Source: Polaromonas sp.
GTDB taxonomy: Bacteria > Pseudomonadota > Gammaproteobacteria > Burkholderiales > Burkholderiaceae_C
Reading direction: 5' to 3'
Assembly (NCBI RefSeq): GCF_012927485.1
Contig: NZ_JABBPC010000011.1
Span: 1-39,030, forward strand
Length of the DNA: 39,030 bases
Positions within the stretch are counted from its first letter, which is position 1; each line of letters opens with the position of its first letter. Shown one piece after another: positions 18,387-25,943 of the stretch. Under the pieces are notes generated by a model, which had not been told where the DNA came from, made no database searches, and saw only the letters and a list, made by a program, of their open reading frames with translations. The translations under genes and the position numbers were made by a program.

Positions 18387-20339
18387 TCAGGCTTCCACCA
18401 GCATCCGCGAACGCATCTCGAGGTGCAGTGCATGGCAGAAGTTGGTGCAGTAGCACCAATAGACACCGGGCTTGTCGGCTTTGAAGGTGACCGACTTGGT
18501 CTCCTGCGGGTTGACGATAAAGTTGATGTTGTAGTGCGGGATGGCAAAGCCATGGGTCAAATCCTCGACTTTGTCCAGGTTGGTGAGGATGATAGTGACC
18601 TCGTCGCCCTTTTTGACCGTCCACTCGCGCAGTCCGAAGGCCGGCGCCTGAGAGGTCAGGTAGACCGTCACCTGCTTGCCTTTGCGCTCGACGCGGCAGT
18701 CTTTGACATCTTTGACCGCGTTCGGAAACTCGTTGATGTCATAGACCTGCCGGGTCCTGATCAGTTCGCGTGGAATGATAATCGAGTCATGCGGCTCGGA
18801 GTACACCGAATGGTCGGCCACAAGCTTCATCTTGTCGCCACTGATGTCAATCAGTTGTGCGGTTTCCGGGTGCAGCGGTCCGACCGGTAGGAAGCGGTCC
18901 TTGGAGAACTTGTTGTCAGACAGGAAGAACTTGCCGTCAGCGTTCTTGGTCTCGCCCATGGACGTAAAACCGTGGCCTGGCTGGTACTGGACGTCGATGC
19001 GGTCAAGCACCGGCTTCGCTGTCTTGTCACCCTTGAAGGATTTGATGGCGGCGTCGAGATTCCATTTGACGATCTGGCTGTCGAGGAATAGCGTCGTGTA
19101 CGCGTTGCCCCTGTTATCGAAAGCGGTGTGCAGTGGACCAAGGCCAATTTCAGGTTCAGCAACCACTGTGTCGCGGGGCTCTTTGAGTTCGCCGTCGAAC
19201 CATTTCAGCACCAGCGCATGCTCAATCAAAGTAGCGGTGGGCGAGAGCTTGCCGGAGCAGGCGTAGTACCTGCCATCGGGGCTGGCGTTGACGCCGTGGG
19301 GATTCTTCGGTACCGGCACATAGCAGGTCAAGGCGGTCTTTGGATCTGCGTTGGCGGATTTGGTGCCGTCCACCACCGGGACCTTGGATTTGCCGATGAG
19401 AAATGTCTTGCCGGCCTTGACGGCGGCTTCAATGCGGGCAACGTTGAAGAAGATGCAGGAGTCGCGCTCGAGGGACATCATGTCCTCATAGTGGACACCG
19501 CCCTCCATGTTGTATTGATTCGAGCAAGCCAGTTTGCCATCGTAAGAGGTGGCCACCAGGTCCATGTTGCCGTCTATCTTGACCTGCCAGCGCGGCTCCA
19601 AGGATTCCGCATCGACGCAGGTGAACAGACAGAAATATTTTTTCGGGTCGTTCAGATCGCGGCCATCGTTGGGTTGGGGAATGTGGAACTCGTTGCCACA
19701 AAAAACGCGGGTCGTGTAGTTGATTTTTTCGTCAACCGGATCGCGCTTGTCCGGGAAAATGCCGTGGAACCCCTGGACGTTGGGCAACTCGGTAATCTTG
19801 TCGCACTCCATGGTATCAAGCCGGACGCGCGCGATGCGACCATGGATTTTGTCATTGACGAAAAGGTGTTTGCCGTTGTAGGTGCCGTCGGTATAGGACG
19901 GATGCACGTGGTGGGTATCACCGGTGAAGTACTTCAGGGTGCCATCCGCATTGGTGCCCATGATTTTCTTCGATTCGTTGGTGATACCCCATCCGACGAG
20001 GCAGTCGATGTTGAACACCGGAATGCGCTTGAACTCGCGGCCCGAGGGCAAGCCATAAATCCGAACTTCGCCCGAGTGGCCACCGGAAGAAAATGAGTAA
20101 TAAGTATCCAGTTGACCGGGATGCACTTCATAGGCGGCGTAATCGACCGCTCCAGCCTTAGCCGCCTCAGCGGTAGCCGCTACCGGGGCACCGGTCGCAG
20201 CCGGACCGGATGACTTATTGCAGGCAACCAAGCCTGCCGACAATCCAGCACCGGCCAAACCGGCAACCGCGGTTCTATTGAGGAAAGTTCGGCGGCCCAG
20301 ATCCTTGGGAACCGTGATTTCATTTTTAGGAGTTTTCAT
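18387..20339 (-). CDS. nosZ: NosZ, nitrous oxide reductase (clade I type, Tat-exported)
   Basis: This is the periplasmic multicopper enzyme that reduces N2O to N2 in the last step of denitrification; 650 residues. The twin-arginine motif GRRTFL is at 15-20, followed by a hydrophobic core ending LVAC at 37-40. The beta-propeller carries the CuZ histidines, visible in DTHHVH, EFHIPQ, NPHGVN, GPLHTAFD and EPHDSI. The cupredoxin domain holds the CuA site: THGFAIP, then CYCTNFCHALHLEM at about 625-640 with Cys, Cys, His and Met ligands. The Tat signal points to clade I. It follows nosR by 114 bp and precedes nosDFYL. No strong ribosome-binding site is seen before the ATG. Confidence 0.98.
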   Translation of the reverse strand: MKTPKNEITVPKDLGRRTFLNRTAVAGLAGAGLSAGLVACNKSSGPAATGAPVAATAEAAKAGAVDYAAYEVHPGQLDTYYSFSSGGHSGEVRIYGLPSGREFKRIPVFNIDCLVGWGITNESKKIMGTNADGTLKYFTGDTHHVHPSYTDGTYNGKHLFVNDKIHGRIARVRLDTMECDKITELPNVQGFHGIFPDKRDPVDEKINYTTRVFCGNEFHIPQPNDGRDLNDPKKYFCLFTCVDAESLEPRWQVKIDGNMDLVATSYDGKLACSNQYNMEGGVHYEDMMSLERDSCIFFNVARIEAAVKAGKTFLIGKSKVPVVDGTKSANADPKTALTCYVPVPKNPHGVNASPDGRYYACSGKLSPTATLIEHALVLKWFDGELKEPRDTVVAEPEIGLGPLHTAFDNRGNAYTTLFLDSQIVKWNLDAAIKSFKGDKTAKPVLDRIDVQYQPGHGFTSMGETKNADGKFFLSDNKFSKDRFLPVGPLHPETAQLIDISGDKMKLVADHSVYSEPHDSIIIPRELIRTRQVYDINEFPNAVKDVKDCRVERKGKQVTVYLTSQAPAFGLREWTVKKGDEVTIILTNLDKVEDLTHGFAIPHYNINFIVNPQETKSVTFKADKPGVYWCYCTNFCHALHLEMRSRMLVEA

Positions 20340-20453
20340 GGGGTATGTGACTTTCTTGGGTGGTAAAACGGGAAAATTGATGTCGTCGTTGGCGTGGCTG
20401 CCGATCAGTAATGCCTCCCAGACGCGAGAGCCGCAATTTCTTTTGATGTGAAT

Positions 20454-23108
20454 TCATATCAGCAGCAACCCCAGTGCTTTCAGGCTCAGAAACAGGGCCG
20501 CACCGATGAGTAAATTTTTGAAGCCGACATAGCTCAACATATCCATGACGGTCGCATAACGGTAATGGGCCTGCCACCAAGGGCCGTCCTTCACATAGCG
20601 GCGCCCCGACAGGCGGATCAAGACTTCATACAAGCTCCAGCCGATCCACCAACCAATGATGGCGCTGGCGGACAGACGACCCGTGGCGGCCAGCACCCAA
20701 GCCAAAGTGGCGGCCAGCGCCAGCGAAAAACCGGCCACCTGAAGCGCCCGCTGGGACGCCCAGCCACCGGCACTCCAGGGCCATAGATGGTCGACCAATT
20801 CAAGCCAGAGTGCCCGCCCAAACCGGGCCTGTGTTTTGTAAGGACGCGGCACCGGCTCCGTCGGCATGCGCGGGTCGGGGCCCTGGCTGACCCTGGATTC
20901 CATCGCAACCGCGTGGATCGGAATGAAATAGCCGTTGCGTCCGATCGGCGTGATCTCCAGTCCATCCCGCTCGCGCCGCTTACGTTCCTTGGCCAGCGGC
21001 GGGCAACCTTTCGTATCGGTGTACAGCACCAGACAATCCAGGCAGTGCAGACATTCGCGGTGGTCGATACGACCATCGGCGTCAATCGCCAACGAGCCGC
21101 AACCAACGGCGCACGCTTTGCAACTATTGCAGTCCTGTTTGCGTGGCAGGCCGAACCAGCGAAAAGTACTGGGCATGGCCAGTGCCGCTCCGAGGGGACA
21201 GATGTATTTACAGTAGGGGCGCTCGATGAAGATCGACAGGCCCAGAATCGCACAAACAAACAGGCCATAAGGCCAGGCACGGTGGCCGATGCCTACCAGG
21301 AAAGTGGTTTTGAAGGGCTCGACCTCGGCCAGCATTTCCGCCAGACCCAGGGAAAACAAAGACACTGTCAGTAGGCCGAAGAACACCGCGTACTTCACCC
21401 ACTTGAGCCGGTCATTCCAGACGCGCGGCAAATGGCCTTGATACCGCTTTAAGCCGATTAATCCACCGAGCTTGTACAAGGCCTCGGAGAGGGAGCCAAA
21501 CGGACACATCCAGCCGCAAAATAAGCCACGCCCGTACAGAAACACGGTGAGGATGATAAAAATCCAGAACAGGAAAATAAACGGATCAGACAGAAACAGA
21601 GACCAGGTCCACTGGAAAAGCAGAGTGTGTAGCCAGGTCAGTACCTGGGTGATAGAGGGCTGCGCCATCACGCCAAAGCCGACAAACCCAATGCTCAGGG
21701 CCCAGGCGCTGTATTTGAAGGCATTTACCGGCCACTTGTTTTTGTGGGTTGAAAGGCGCGTGAGCTTTTCACGAAAGGCGTAAACCACGACCACCATGAC
21801 CAACAATGCGGCGAAAAGGAAAATTCCTAGGGCGCGCGATTTCCACACCTGCCTCCATGGCGCGGCGGCTTCTTCGACCACCGGTCGGCCGCCTTGCAGC
21901 AGGTCGGCTGCCAACCAATAGGTGGCATCGAAAGTGGCAAAGCTGCGCTTTCCGGTGGTGCCGTTCACGCGGTTTCCCATGAATGACAGCTTCCATGGAT
22001 AGGCTGCGGAGAAGACCTTGGAGCGGATGATGAAGATGGCCGATTCCGTAAAGGCCGGTGCACCGACTGCGGCAAGGCCGTAGAGGTTGAGGTAGTCTGT
22101 ATCGCGGAAAGTAAACGAATCTGCGCCCTGCTTGACTTGTACGCGGTCGTAAATACCTCCGCGTACAAACCCCGAGCCTTTAAATGATTCAGTACCCGCT
22201 GTGCGAATGATGAAGATGGCGTGCTCGCCTTCCTTGATCTGCAAGTGCAGATTCTTCCAGTTGTTTTCACCGAGCAGGCTGGCCCCGACGTCGGGCTGGT
22301 TGAGGTCGCCGAACCACAACTCAATGAACGGATCGCCGCCGCCTTCCAGGCCCACGTCCTGAGGCAACACCCGCAGTCGCTGAACGCTGCCCTGCTTAAC
22401 CAACTGCTCCCAAGTCAGGCGTTTGCCACTCGCCACAAAGCGGGCCGGCTTGCGCACCGTGGGCGCAAGGATGCCGACCTGGCGAGCAACCGCGGTGCCC
22501 GCTGTCATCATGACCTGATTTTGTGTGATCACAGTGACGGTGGCACCAGAGATCGCATCCACTCCCAGCACGCCCTCATCGGGCCGGGACTGACCGACCT
22601 CAATCTTGTCGGTGACCGATTTTCCAATGTATTGCTGGTTGAAGTTCAGGAGTGCCGATTCGGGGATGCCCAGCAGCAGGATGGGTTCTGAATGTTTGAG
22701 CACCTTCACGCCCACGAAGCGGCCCTTCAGGTCCATGCCGATCAGCGTGACAACGGGCTTGCCCGAGTAAGCAGGCATGTCGGTGATGTCAGTCGATAGC
22801 ATCACGTAGCCCAACAAATTTTTCTTGCCATTCTCCTGCGCGCCGTAGGCTTCCACATACGGCGGCTGGCCCATGCGTTCAGAAAAGCTTTTAGCCCCGG
22901 GAAATACTTCGGAACATGGCACAAGCGCGCAAAGATTTTTGGCGCTGTTCAATTCCGGCGAGAGCTCTGCGTTGTAGGTGCCAGCGGCCGCGTGCGCGCC
23001 GCTGGCACCGATCACAAATGCCACCAACAACGCAGCGAGGTAGAAATTCACAGTCGCTGCCAGACGTCGGTTTTGCAAATACACAGCTAAGCGTTGCTTG
23101 ATGCGCAT
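20454..23108 (-). CDS. nosR: NosR, membrane flavo-iron-sulfur protein of nitrous oxide respiration
   Basis: This is an inner-membrane protein of 884 residues, needed for nosZ expression and for feeding electrons to NosZ. After the signal segment comes an FMN-binding domain with the flavinylation motif SGATVT at about 187-192. Several transmembrane helices follow, with the cysteine motifs CGWMCPFGS and CKYICPLGA. Two ferredoxin-type clusters are CNSCKACAVGC and CLHCLDC. I set the start at ATG 23108 because the product then begins MRIKQRLAVYLQNRR and a normal signal follows. The longer ATG at 23210 sits inside the promoter and operator region. It is divergent from the cytochrome gene. Confidence 0.95.
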   Translation of the reverse strand: MRIKQRLAVYLQNRRLAATVNFYLAALLVAFVIGASGAHAAAGTYNAELSPELNSAKNLCALVPCSEVFPGAKSFSERMGQPPYVEAYGAQENGKKNLLGYVMLSTDITDMPAYSGKPVVTLIGMDLKGRFVGVKVLKHSEPILLLGIPESALLNFNQQYIGKSVTDKIEVGQSRPDEGVLGVDAISGATVTVITQNQVMMTAGTAVARQVGILAPTVRKPARFVASGKRLTWEQLVKQGSVQRLRVLPQDVGLEGGGDPFIELWFGDLNQPDVGASLLGENNWKNLHLQIKEGEHAIFIIRTAGTESFKGSGFVRGGIYDRVQVKQGADSFTFRDTDYLNLYGLAAVGAPAFTESAIFIIRSKVFSAAYPWKLSFMGNRVNGTTGKRSFATFDATYWLAADLLQGGRPVVEEAAAPWRQVWKSRALGIFLFAALLVMVVVVYAFREKLTRLSTHKNKWPVNAFKYSAWALSIGFVGFGVMAQPSITQVLTWLHTLLFQWTWSLFLSDPFIFLFWIFIILTVFLYGRGLFCGWMCPFGSLSEALYKLGGLIGLKRYQGHLPRVWNDRLKWVKYAVFFGLLTVSLFSLGLAEMLAEVEPFKTTFLVGIGHRAWPYGLFVCAILGLSIFIERPYCKYICPLGAALAMPSTFRWFGLPRKQDCNSCKACAVGCGSLAIDADGRIDHRECLHCLDCLVLYTDTKGCPPLAKERKRRERDGLEITPIGRNGYFIPIHAVAMESRVSQGPDPRMPTEPVPRPYKTQARFGRALWLELVDHLWPWSAGGWASQRALQVAGFSLALAATLAWVLAATGRLSASAIIGWWIGWSLYEVLIRLSGRRYVKDGPWWQAHYRYATVMDMLSYVGFKNLLIGAALFLSLKALGLLLI

Positions 23109-23188
23109 TGTCTGTTGTGCAATACCCCGTGCCGGCCGGTATGGGGGGAGATCCGAAGTCGCTTCAGGTGAATTAATTAGCAGGAACA

Positions 23189-23217
23189 TTGCGAACCACA
23201 TTTGATGCATCTATAAT
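23189..23217 (+). promoter_or_regulatory. Candidate sigma-70 promoter of the cytochrome c and apbE genes
   Basis: TTGCGA (23189-23194) and a perfect TATAAT (23212-23217) are separated by 17 bp. Transcription would start near 23224, giving a leader of about 90 bases before the cytochrome ATG at 23314. The -10 element lies inside an inverted repeat that looks like an NsrR operator. Prediction from sequence only. Confidence 0.6.
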
Positions 23218-23224
23218 ACATCTT
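23202..23224. promoter_or_regulatory. NsrR-like operator between nosR and the cytochrome gene
   Basis: The half-sites GATGCAT (23204-23210) and ATACATC (23216-23222) form an inverted repeat separated by 5 bp. This is the GATGYAT-N5-ATRCATC layout of NsrR sites such as that of E. coli hmp, as I remember it. Of the 23 bases, about 19 agree with the remembered hmp site. NsrR is an iron-sulfur repressor that releases DNA on nitric oxide. The site covers the -10 elements of both divergent candidate promoters. No nsrR gene is in the window. Confidence 0.55.
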
Positions 23225-23237
23225 TAATGCTTGTCCA
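23210..23237 (-). promoter_or_regulatory. Candidate sigma-70 promoter of nosR
   Basis: On the minus strand, TGGACA (23237-23232) and TATAGA (23215-23210) are separated by 16 bp. Transcription would start near 23203, about 95 bases before the proposed nosR ATG at 23108. Both promoter halves are imperfect and the spacing is one base short, so this is weaker than the opposite promoter. Its -10 element overlaps the NsrR-like repeat. Confidence 0.45.
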
Positions 23238-23240
23238 CTT

Positions 23241-23300
23241 ATTGATTTTTGAAACAAAGAATTTCAATCGGTCTTCACAAGCCTAGTCAATTGATTTTTG
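23241..23300. repeat. Pair of 11-bp direct repeats and an inverted repeat in the nosR/cytochrome intergenic region
   Basis: ATTGATTTTTG occurs twice, exactly, at 23241-23251 and 23290-23300, 49 bp apart. Between them TTGAAA (23249-23254) and TTTCAA (23262-23267) form a perfect inverted repeat with a 7-bp spacer. The TTGAT core equals half of an FNR/Dnr-type site, but no matching second half at the correct distance is present. They could bind a CRP/FNR-family regulator or be accidental AT-rich sequence. Confidence 0.5.
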
Positions 23301-23313
23301 TTGGAAGTAGTCA

Positions 23314-23700
23314 ATGAATAAACCCTCACTTTTTCTTGCCACGTTGAGCTTCACGCTGTTGGCCGCCTGCGGTCAGACGGATGCCCCTGCACCTGCCGCC
23401 GCGCCTGCCCCCGTCATTGCGCCTGCGCCGGCTCCGGTGGCAGAAAACACCGTAGGCAAGTCGGTCTTCGGCAAGGTCTGTGCTATGTGCCACGCGGTTG
23501 GCGCCGGTGGTGCGCCCAAGCCGGGCGACAAAGCCGACTGGGGTCCGCGTATAGCCCAAGGCAATGACATCCTTTACAAACACGCGCTCGAGGGCTTTAA
23601 CGGCGCTAAGGGACAAATGCCCGCTCGTGGTGCCAATGCGGCGCTGACCGATGACGAAGTCAAGGCCGGTGTCAATTACATGGCTGACCAGGCACGCTAA
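23314..23700 (+). CDS. Lipoprotein c-type cytochrome (cytochrome c5-like) of the nos locus
   Basis: This is a monohaem cytochrome of 128 residues. The N-terminus ends in the lipobox LAAC with Cys19, followed by an Ala/Pro linker (about residues 22-45) and a haem domain with CAMCH at 56-60. The distal methionine is in GQMPARGANAAL. The start is ATG with GGAAG 6 bp upstream. It is divergent from nosR, and the apbE-like gene follows 19 bp later. Small cytochromes beside nosR are known in several denitrifiers and are expected to pass electrons towards NosZ; that role is inferred here. Confidence 0.93.
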   Translation: MNKPSLFLATLSFTLLAACGQTDAPAPAAAPAPVIAPAPAPVAENTVGKSVFGKVCAMCHAVGAGGAPKPGDKADWGPRIAQGNDILYKHALEGFNGAKGQMPARGANAALTDDEVKAGVNYMADQAR

Positions 23701-23719
23701 CGAGTTTGAAGGAGCGCTC

Positions 23720-24754
23720 ATGACTTCTCATGCATCTGGTCTTATTCAACACAGGCGGCGTCGGCTTGTATTTGCCTTGCCATTGTTGGCGTGTGGCCTG
23801 GTGGTGCCGTCGGTGCAAGCCAAGGCGGGTGTTCATCAGTCCTCCCAAATTCTGATGGGTACGCGGGTCGACCTGACATTGCAGGGCAATGACGGCGCAG
23901 ACTTGGCCGCTGCTGCCGAGACGACATTCACCGAGATGACCCGCTTGGCCGGCATGATGAGCCGCTACCGTGTAACTAGTGCCCTTAGCGCCATCAACCT
24001 GATGGCGGGTCTGCAGCCGGTAACCGTACCGCCGGAGCTGCTGCGGGTGCTGTTGATGGCGCGTCAGGTGGCGCAGGCCAGTGGCGGGGCTTTTGATGCC
24101 ACGGTCGGGTCTTTGCGGAACTGGGATTTCAGCGCCGAGCATCCGACCATCCCGTCGGCGCAGCAGATCAAAGCGCAACTGCCGCTGGTCGATCAGAAGG
24201 CAGGCTTGGTGCTCGACGAGCAGGCCAGTACCGCCTATCTGACCCAAAGGGGCATGCAGCTGGATCTGGGTGGCATTGCCAAACTGCCTATTCTTCAAGC
24301 TGGCCTGCGGCAACTTCAAAGTCGTGGTGTGGTCAACGCGATGATCAATGGCGGTGGTGACGTGTTGGTGATGGGCCAGTTGAATGGCCGCCCTTGGCGC
24401 GTCGGTTTGCGCGACCCGCGGCAACCCAGCCAACTGTTGGGCGTTGTGAATCTGAGCCAGGGTTTTGTGGCGGCATCAGGCGATTACGAGCGCTTTTTCA
24501 TGTATCACGGTCAGCGCTTTCATCACATTTTGAATCCCAAAACTGGCTATCCAACCCAGGGACCACACGGTGTGACATTGATCAGTGAGCAATTGGACCT
24601 CATCAACGGCGTGGGCGCAGCTTTGATGGTGGCGGGTATCCAAGCTGGGCGAACTCGGGTCGCCCGTACACCTGGATTGGATGCACTGATCGTTGACGCA
24701 GACAACACTCTCTGGCTGTCGCCTGGTATGGCGCAGCGTCTCACACGCGGTTGA
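23720..24754 (+). CDS. ApbE-like FAD:protein FMN transferase (NosX-like)
   Basis: This is an exported protein of 344 residues with a basic N-terminus (HRRRRLVFALPLL, possibly Tat-type) and an ApbE fold. Visible family blocks are GTRVDLTLQG, SGGAFDATVGSLRNWDF, DLGGIAK, INGGGDVLVMG and FHHILNPKTGYP. ApbE/NosX enzymes attach FMN to a threonine of NosR, so the gene fits the locus. The start at ATG 23720 has a GAAGGAG site. The segment after DLGGIAK reads LPILQ rather than the usual GYAVD. The usual Ala-Asp-Ala...Thr motif near the C-terminus is replaced by Ile-Asn-Gly...Ala. The enzyme may therefore be a divergent subtype. Confidence 0.88.
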   Translation: MTSHASGLIQHRRRRLVFALPLLACGLVVPSVQAKAGVHQSSQILMGTRVDLTLQGNDGADLAAAAETTFTEMTRLAGMMSRYRVTSALSAINLMAGLQPVTVPPELLRVLLMARQVAQASGGAFDATVGSLRNWDFSAEHPTIPSAQQIKAQLPLVDQKAGLVLDEQASTAYLTQRGMQLDLGGIAKLPILQAGLRQLQSRGVVNAMINGGGDVLVMGQLNGRPWRVGLRDPRQPSQLLGVVNLSQGFVAASGDYERFFMYHGQRFHHILNPKTGYPTQGPHGVTLISEQLDLINGVGAALMVAGIQAGRTRVARTPGLDALIVDADNTLWLSPGMAQRLTRG

Positions 24755-24758
24755 GAAA

Positions 24759-24774
24759 ATTGGCCTGCGCCAAT
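24759..24774 (+). terminator. Hairpin after the apbE-like gene
   Basis: ATTGGC (24759-24764) pairs perfectly with GCCAAT (24769-24774) around a CTGC loop, 4 bp after the apbE stop codon. There is no T-run behind it, so it is at best a weak terminator or an RNA-stabilising hairpin. Confidence 0.35.
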
Positions 24775-25103
24775 AGTAGGGGTGTGAGAGCGTTGTTGCG
24801 TAAAGCGAAAGTTGATCAAGGAAACTCAAAGCCGCAGCGGATGAAATCAATGAAGGCCCGCTTGCAGAGTCCGAAAAACTCGCGAGTAATTTAGCTTTCG
24901 GGATGAATGCTCGCGCGTCTGCTTAAGCTGAGTCCGCCGAAATGGTTGGCTTGCTCAATGACTGCGAAGTTTGACTTTGCTTGAGTTTGTAATCAGCCAA
25001 CCCCAAAGCGTTGGCAAATACCGAATTAAAGTCTGCACTTCATGGCACGACTGAGTCAGCAGTGACGGACTTGAGATGTGCGAAAATACGGAGGTCGAGA
25101 GTT
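24775..25103. other. Intergenic stretch before tRNA-Arg, no gene seen
   Basis: This is a 329-bp stretch between the apbE-like gene and the tRNA. Short open frames exist on both strands, but none shows a protein-like pattern or a ribosome-binding site. It should contain the tRNA promoter; I could not fix a convincing -35/-10 pair. Confidence 0.6.
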
Positions 25104-25179
25104 GCGGCTGTAGCTCAGTGGATAGAGTATTGGCCTCCGAAGCCAAGGGTCGTGGGTTCGATCCCCGCCAGCCGCACCA
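25104..25179 (+). tRNA. tRNA-Arg (anticodon CCG)
   Basis: A full cloverleaf can be folded. The acceptor stem GCGGCTG (25104-25110) pairs with CAGCCGC (25169-25175). The D arm is GCTCAGTGGATAGAG. The anticodon stem TTGGC/GCCAA encloses the loop CTCCGAA with anticodon CCG, reading the arginine codon CGG. The T arm is GTGGGTTCGATCCCCGC. The CCA end is encoded at 25177-25179. Decayed mobile DNA lies directly downstream, as is common for tRNA integration sites, although no repeat of the tRNA 3' end was found. Confidence 0.97.
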
Positions 25180-25271
25180 ATTTACCCAGGAACCTCGCAA
25201 TCATGCGGGTCCCAAGCCAATAAGACCTTCCAGAGGCTGCACTGTTCCTTAGCCTGTTCCACAATGGGTGA

Positions 25272-25535
25272 CACTCGGAGAGTGCAAGACATGCCGTCAC
25301 ACCGAGCGCCGAGGAGGCCAGTGGTGGTTCCTCCGCAGAGTTCCTGACCAACTTGTCTCCATCATGGGACTATCTCGTTGTCGGGAATTTGCAAGAGTTC
25401 GCTGGTAAACATGGTGTAAGCCCGGATCAGTTCAAATCTCTTGAGCGTTACCGCAAGGGCACTCACTCTCTTGAAATAAGCACCTTCGATGAACTCTATA
25501 ACAGAGCACGATTTGTGGTGAACTACAACGGGTAG
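25272..25535 (+). pseudogene. C-terminal fragment of a Shedu-like (SduA/DUF4263) protein
   Basis: The open frame from 25272 to the stop at 25533-25535 gives 87 residues with no proper start. From about residue 29 it matches the end of Shedu-type proteins: a SWDYLVVGNLQEF strand, the segment FKSLERYRKGTHSLEISTFD and the closing ELYNRARFVV. In Shedu this is the last part of the nuclease domain, with the upstream catalytic region missing here. The final codons coincide with the edge of a truncated IS5-family element, which probably supplied the stop codon. The likely history is deletion by insertion-sequence activity of a defence gene placed beside the tRNA. Recognition is by pattern memory only. 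Confidence 0.6.
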
Positions 25536-25663
25536 CGGCACAGCACCGCTTCTACAAACAGCCGGTTGTCTCGGGCTGCCACCCCCACATGACTTTCGCG
25601 CCCATGCAGCCGGTCTTTGATGCGTTCCCACTGGTCGTTTTGAAGTGCGTAGCTTCTGGTCAT
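25523..25663 (-). mobile_element. IS5-family transposase, 5' fragment (truncated)
   Basis: Read leftwards from ATG 25663, 46 residues match the N-terminus of IS5-family (IS427/IS1031-like) transposases: MTRSYALQNDQWERIKDRL, then GRESHVG and DNRLFVEAVLCRY. In intact elements the sequence continues RAGIPWRDLP. Here it stops after Cys-Arg-Tyr and the frame ends 2 codons later. The break near 25530 is where the Shedu-like fragment begins on the other strand. Only the beginning of the transposase is left. The outer inverted repeat could not be defined. Confidence 0.82.
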
Positions 25664-25943
25664 TGCCTTTAATTAAGGCGCGCTGCCCGGCATTCAAGGA
25701 TGAACAGGCAGGTCAATTAGTGACACGCCCCAAGTCAAGGCGAGGCGGCTGGATTAAGAAAATTTAAACCATCGCGTGAATTGTCGCCGGCAACTCTGTA
25801 GAAATCCTGACCGGACTGGTCATGCAAAAGTCGTTGTCCGGCAACAAGACCCGCTGTTTGACCACTTTTATTTCTGCAACACACCGGCGTCGTATTTAAA
25901 GAACAGCTCGTCCAACCGTCAATAACCCGAAGGAGCCAATCCC
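25664..25943. other. Intergenic stretch between the IS5 fragment and the DUF2945 gene
   Basis: This 280-bp stretch has no supported gene. It may contain the outer end of the IS5 remnant and the promoter of the DUF2945 gene. A short hairpin TGACC/GGTCA lies near 25810-25826. Nothing further is recognisable. Confidence 0.5.

Noticed and set aside
18387..18500. Asn instead of Trp in the CuA motif (CTNFCHALHLEM) as a NosZ defect
   Set aside because: As I recall, CTNFCHALH is a normal variant in betaproteobacterial NosZ, and the ligand there is a backbone carbonyl.
23108..23210. Longer nosR with ATG at 23210
   Set aside because: The extra 34 residues are unlike NosR N-termini, and the ATG lies inside the promoter and operator-like repeat; ATG 23108 is followed by a proper signal segment.
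23241..23300. FNR/Dnr box (TTGAT-N4-ATCAA) upstream of nosR
   Set aside because: Only TTGAT half-sites are present; the second halves read GAAAC and GTTGG, so no full site can be claimed.
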